Of a DNA stretch of 33,118 bases, positions 29,799 to 33,118 are shown piece by piece; position 1 is the stretch's first letter, and each line of letters begins with the position of its first letter. The position numbers and the translations under genes are program-made. Source of the DNA: a virus. Location: IMG/VR virus record IMGVR_UViG_3300048837_002246, positions 1 through 33,118 of that record. One strand, written 5' to 3'. Under the pieces are notes generated by a model that was given only the letters and a program-made list of their open reading frames with translations, did no database searches and was not told the origin of the DNA.

Positions 29799-32716
29799 TG
29801 GCGCGTGCTTTAACATCCGATGAGCTGGTATCTCTGCGAAGCGACCAGGCTTCGATTCTTTGGCTGGACGTGGACGTTCCGCCAGTGGTTTTTGCGTGCC
29901 AGGTGAATCAGACATTTGCAACACTGGATAAAGTGATCGAAGTGGCCTACGATACTGTCACGGCAGGCGCGTATGGGGATGTGCTGCCAGGTATGACGGT
30001 TCTGGTTGGGTCCGCGGCGGGTCTGGCGGATATTGGCATTTGCCGCAATCGCAAGAGCGCCACATCTACCAAATTGTTCCTGGGCGAGCATGCGGATATC
30101 GCCTGGGCGAATAATATCCATATCACCGTCCTCGATGACTTTGGCATTTGGGATCGAGAGAAACGAACGCTCGCAGACGGCACGCAATATATGGATAGTG
30201 AGATCGCTTATAGCGACCAGCACACCGCGTTTTATCCCATCGTCAATGCGGGTCCTGCGCGGCGCGTGGCAAAACTCAGCGGATCGTATGTGGATTTGCA
30301 ATTCAATCTAACGGGTTCATGGGTCTTGGGTTCGACGCTCTCGACCTATTCCGTGAGCGCGCCTGGCTCGGTCTCTGTGACTGGTGGGACGACAGCCACA
30401 CCAACGATCCGTTATAACGCAGCGGGCAGGTATCGCGTGGCGTTTACGGTCACTGCGGCGAACGGGAAGAGCACCACGGTGTATCGTACTGTGCGGGTGT
30501 GGTCAAATGCCTCTCCGCTCATTTCAGCATTCACACTGGATGCGTGCCGAGGCTCGTATGACAACGGTGGCTGGGAATTTTCGGTCGCCATTCAGGGTGC
30601 GGACGCAAATATCCGCGAACGGGCGATGATTACGGTTGTGTCGCAGGATTTTTATGATGGCGATGAGGTCAGCATTGGTCCCATCGTTGGGTATGAGAAT
30701 ATCGTCGCCATCGGGTGGGTGAGCAATGAACCCATCGAGTACGACCCGAATGGAGGGAAGACAAAGTTCGAAGTGAAGGGTCCGCATTGGTGGATGAACC
30801 AGCTCACAGGGTCGGATGTGGCGCTGGTCAATGTTGGCACGACTCCCGCAAAATGGAGCGAGATGTTCGGGTTGACAATCGACAAGGCAATCTATCATCT
30901 TGTTTATTGGCGCTCGACGATTGCATTCATTATGGATGTATATAAGAGTGGCGATCCGCGCCTTGCGCCTGAGCTGACGGAGCCGATCAGCTCGCTGTGG
31001 CAGAAACTCGCAAACTTTGCGGATAAGATCCTCGCACGTCCATGCTGTGATCGGTATGGTCGTCTGTTCGTGGAGATCGATCCGCAGTTGACGGAGGTAG
31101 CAGATCGTTCGGATGTGATCGTGATGACGCTCCAGAAAGGGGACTGGCTCGACAATGGGTTGGATATCAAACGCAGGTACGTTTCGAGCGATGCGCGGAT
31201 CGACCTCACGACGTGGCTGGTGGAGGGCGGCTCGGAACCGAAGACCTTATACAGCCTGGCACCAGGTCATAATTTCAAACGCTGGGGTCAGAATATCCCG
31301 CTCGATAATTATCTCGCCGCAAGCCAGGCGCAGAGTAATGCGATGGCGGGCTTGATCCTTGGTGCGAACAACCACGTGTTCGATTTTGATTTCTCGCTTG
31401 CAATGAATAACCGCATGGTGGATATCGTTCCTGCACAATATGTGGAGGTTGATATTGCTGAGGGAGATACTTCACGCGGGATTGCTTATAGCGGCAACGT
31501 CGTCGTGCGTGAGGTGGAACTGCTGCAGGACAATCGCGGGTTCCTCTTGACGGATTGGAGTGCCGAGCAGGAGAGCGTGCCTGAAAATTCGACCAATGGT
31601 GATATCCCAGATGGTGAAGGAGGATTCGACGATCCGCCTGACGTGCCGCCGCTGGATTTTTCCATGCCATCCCTGCCGTCCATTCCTATGCCGCCAACAA
31701 CGGATCCATTGTCTGTAAAAACAGTGGTGTTGATGATCAAAGATAAGGGCGTGTTTTATACGAAGGATTTCGATGCCAAATCTCCGCATTGGTTTGCGAT
31801 GAATTCAGGTTTGCCAAGTTTTGCTAATTTGGTGAATTTGGAAATCTCTGCCAGCGGTAAATTATTTTTACAGATTGGGGGCAGCGCTATTTATTATGCA
31901 CCATCCCTTGGATCTGCCTGGCAGTCGATATTCGATACTACGTTAATCGGCAACCCGCAGGGGTATGCATTTCCACGCGACCCAGAGATCATGGGCTTTG
32001 GCATCAATCGCAACGGGGATGACGATATCATCATCATTGCAGGATTGGTCGTCACCATCTTTTCAACCTGTATTGTTTATCCGTGGCGCGGATCTCATTC
32101 GTCGTTATCGCAAACGTCTGGCACATATATACTTATACCCTCTGCGGCCAGTCGCCGCGGCTTTCTGAACCTCAAAGGCGATAAATGGTTATGGTCTTTT
32201 GTAAATACTTCAGAACAAGTTTCTGCTGCAACGCTCAGTAAGAATGGCGCGGTTGTCGTGGACGTCACTGCCATGCCTGGCGGTGGGTATCCGATCCTGG
32301 CACAATCTCGCTTTGCCACTGATGCCGCAACCGTTCTTGCGACGAAACCTCGATTAACTCTGAATGGCGGCGCATCATGGTCGGAATTGACAAGCGCTCC
32401 AACGCCATTTGGTTCGTTCGGTGATTTGTTTCAATCAGTTGCCCCTAATAGTGATGGTCAGAAAATCGTGATCGGGGTCAATGATGTGATTGGCTTTCGT
32501 CGCTCATCTGATTTTGGTGCGACGTGGGGCATGACCAGCATTGCGCAGGTGGTTACATCGGTCTGGCATGTTGGAAAGGATTCATGGATTTTTGCTGGCG
32601 CAAACCAGATCAAGATTACACACGATATGGGGGATACGGTGGAACAAAAAACAGGCGATCTGCAATCGTGGGTGACTGCCTTTTTCAATGTACTGGCGAT
32701 CCGCCACCTTCCATGA
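29798..32716 (+). CDS. large tail-tip protein with PKD domain and Asp-box propeller end
   Basis: I chose the ATG at 29798, which overlaps the previous stop by one base; the frame is open to 29741 only as a shadow. The 972-residue protein has several parts. Residues about 1-170 look like a baseplate/hub start. Residues about 182-240 form a PKD-like domain (SAPGSVSVTGGTTATPTIRYNAAGRYRVAFTVTAANGKST). Residues about 245-600 are a hub-like region. A Pro/Asp-rich linker follows (about 600-640). Residues 645-972 have Asp-box-like repeats (NGGASW near 857, SSDFGATW near 903, THDMGDTV near 940), the signature of sialidase-type propellers, so the end probably contacts the host surface. Confidence 0.7.
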   Translation: MARALTSDELVSLRSDQASILWLDVDVPPVVFACQVNQTFATLDKVIEVAYDTVTAGAYGDVLPGMTVLVGSAAGLADIGICRNRKSATSTKLFLGEHADIAWANNIHITVLDDFGIWDREKRTLADGTQYMDSEIAYSDQHTAFYPIVNAGPARRVAKLSGSYVDLQFNLTGSWVLGSTLSTYSVSAPGSVSVTGGTTATPTIRYNAAGRYRVAFTVTAANGKSTTVYRTVRVWSNASPLISAFTLDACRGSYDNGGWEFSVAIQGADANIRERAMITVVSQDFYDGDEVSIGPIVGYENIVAIGWVSNEPIEYDPNGGKTKFEVKGPHWWMNQLTGSDVALVNVGTTPAKWSEMFGLTIDKAIYHLVYWRSTIAFIMDVYKSGDPRLAPELTEPISSLWQKLANFADKILARPCCDRYGRLFVEIDPQLTEVADRSDVIVMTLQKGDWLDNGLDIKRRYVSSDARIDLTTWLVEGGSEPKTLYSLAPGHNFKRWGQNIPLDNYLAASQAQSNAMAGLILGANNHVFDFDFSLAMNNRMVDIVPAQYVEVDIAEGDTSRGIAYSGNVVVREVELLQDNRGFLLTDWSAEQESVPENSTNGDIPDGEGGFDDPPDVPPLDFSMPSLPSIPMPPTTDPLSVKTVVLMIKDKGVFYTKDFDAKSPHWFAMNSGLPSFANLVNLEISASGKLFLQIGGSAIYYAPSLGSAWQSIFDTTLIGNPQGYAFPRDPEIMGFGINRNGDDDIIIIAGLVVTIFSTCIVYPWRGSHSSLSQTSGTYILIPSAASRRGFLNLKGDKWLWSFVNTSEQVSAATLSKNGAVVVDVTAMPGGGYPILAQSRFATDAATVLATKPRLTLNGGASWSELTSAPTPFGSFGDLFQSVAPNSDGQKIVIGVNDVIGFRRSSDFGATWGMTSIAQVVTSVWHVGKDSWIFAGANQIKITHDMGDTVEQKTGDLQSWVTAFFNVLAIRHLP

Positions 32717-32722
32717 GGCGCT

Positions 32723-33118
32723 ATGAAACGAGCAGAAAAAAACTTTTTCGAAACGCTATCCAATAAACTTTCACGTTACCAGACGCGTTCGGTCATATAT
32801 TCTGGTTTTCTTGGAAAACGGGATGGGACCATCGAAGTGCCTGGCTTGAGCGGCTATGTTTATATCCGCATGGCGAATGGCGAGGTTCTCAGCGCCTTCA
32901 ACCAACGTGTGCCGAACATTTTCAATTTGCCGATCTATTTTGGGTATGACCCAGCGGCACCGAAATTATTCCAGGTCTTGTCCATCCGACCCGTATTTGT
33001 GACGCAGCCGAATCAGGATGTATCCCTGCCTGAGATTCCCGATCACAACCATACCTGGCCCGCCAGGCTTACCACATGGGTGCGAGGCGAGCAGTTTTTG
33101 CCTGGGTTGGTGCAGGCA
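32723..33118 (+). CDS. tail-associated protein, 3' end beyond the window
   Basis: The ATG at 32723 starts a frame that stays open for 132 codons to the window end. The N-terminus is basic (MKRAEKNFFETLSNKLSRYQTR), followed by beta-rich sequence (GTIEVPGLSGYVYIRM..., then NLPIYFGYDPAAPKLFQVLS) and a segment with HNHTWP. The gene starts 6 bases after the tip protein's stop, so it is probably another tail-tip component. The rest of the gene is not visible. Confidence 0.6.
   Translation, partial: MKRAEKNFFETLSNKLSRYQTRSVIYSGFLGKRDGTIEVPGLSGYVYIRMANGEVLSAFNQRVPNIFNLPIYFGYDPAAPKLFQVLSIRPVFVTQPNQDVSLPEIPDHNHTWPARLTTWVRGEQFLPGLVQA

Noticed and set aside
29223-29924. 233-codon minus-strand open frame opposite the tape measure end and minor tail gene
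   Set aside because: It is antisense to three recognised tail genes, and no minus-strand gene is otherwise supported in the window.
1-33118. Integrase, attachment sites, repressor, tRNA or insertion sequences
   Set aside because: Nothing with the protein motifs or terminal repeats of such elements was found; the full genome beyond the window would be needed to judge lifestyle.

Overview
The window is one continuous, plus-strand-only stretch of a tailed-phage genome with siphovirus-type tail genes (free phage, prophage or phage-plasmid). Genes are packed with ATGA, TAATG or ATGAGTAA overlaps. Base composition looks roughly balanced. No integrase, repressor, tRNA, rRNA or CRISPR array is visible. 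The host cannot be fixed from this sequence. GC-rich palindromes of the kind scattered through many environmental genomes, including Chloroflexota, make an environmental bacterium plausible, but this is a guess.

Layout. (1) 1-2839: small early proteins, a stand-alone Spo11/topoisomerase VI subunit A-like protein and a coiled-coil protein. (2) 2840-3218: non-coding region with inverted repeats. (3) 3219-6275: large primase-helicase with Toprim and P-loop domains. (4) 6276-6572: non-coding region with seven TGAACA hexamers. (5) 6573-9181: small zinc and membrane proteins, then an actin-like ParM protein with a ParR-like partner, suggesting plasmid-type segregation. (6) 9182-9420: non-coding region with two 19-bp direct repeats; a degenerate third copy lies at about 2857. 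(7) 9421-13012: small accessory genes, an ASCH-type protein, a Gp37/Gp68 (DUF5131) protein and an FlbD-like protein. (8) 13121-15069: a first TerS-like protein and a ParB-like/DNA methyltransferase fusion. (9) 15070-15334: a near-consensus promoter, a 5'-end hairpin and a strong terminator bounding a non-coding transcript of about 205 nt. (10) 15335-33118: late genes in the order membrane/holin-like proteins, second TerS, TerL, protease-scaffold-capsid fusion, connectors, portal, Mu F-like protein, tail terminator, tail tube, G/GT chaperones with a frameshift, tape measure and tail-tip proteins. The window ends inside a gene.

How it works together. The early half would replicate the DNA and keep it segregated. 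The promoters at 13001 and 15056 each overlap the end of the preceding gene and each put a stem-loop at the very start of the RNA. The second promoter is followed by a terminator just before the late genes. This is the geometry of lambda pR'-6S RNA-tR', so the late genes may be controlled by antitermination. The late genes then build a procapsid from a fused protease-scaffold-capsid polyprotein, package DNA with TerS/TerL, and attach a flexible tail ending in a propeller-bearing tip protein.
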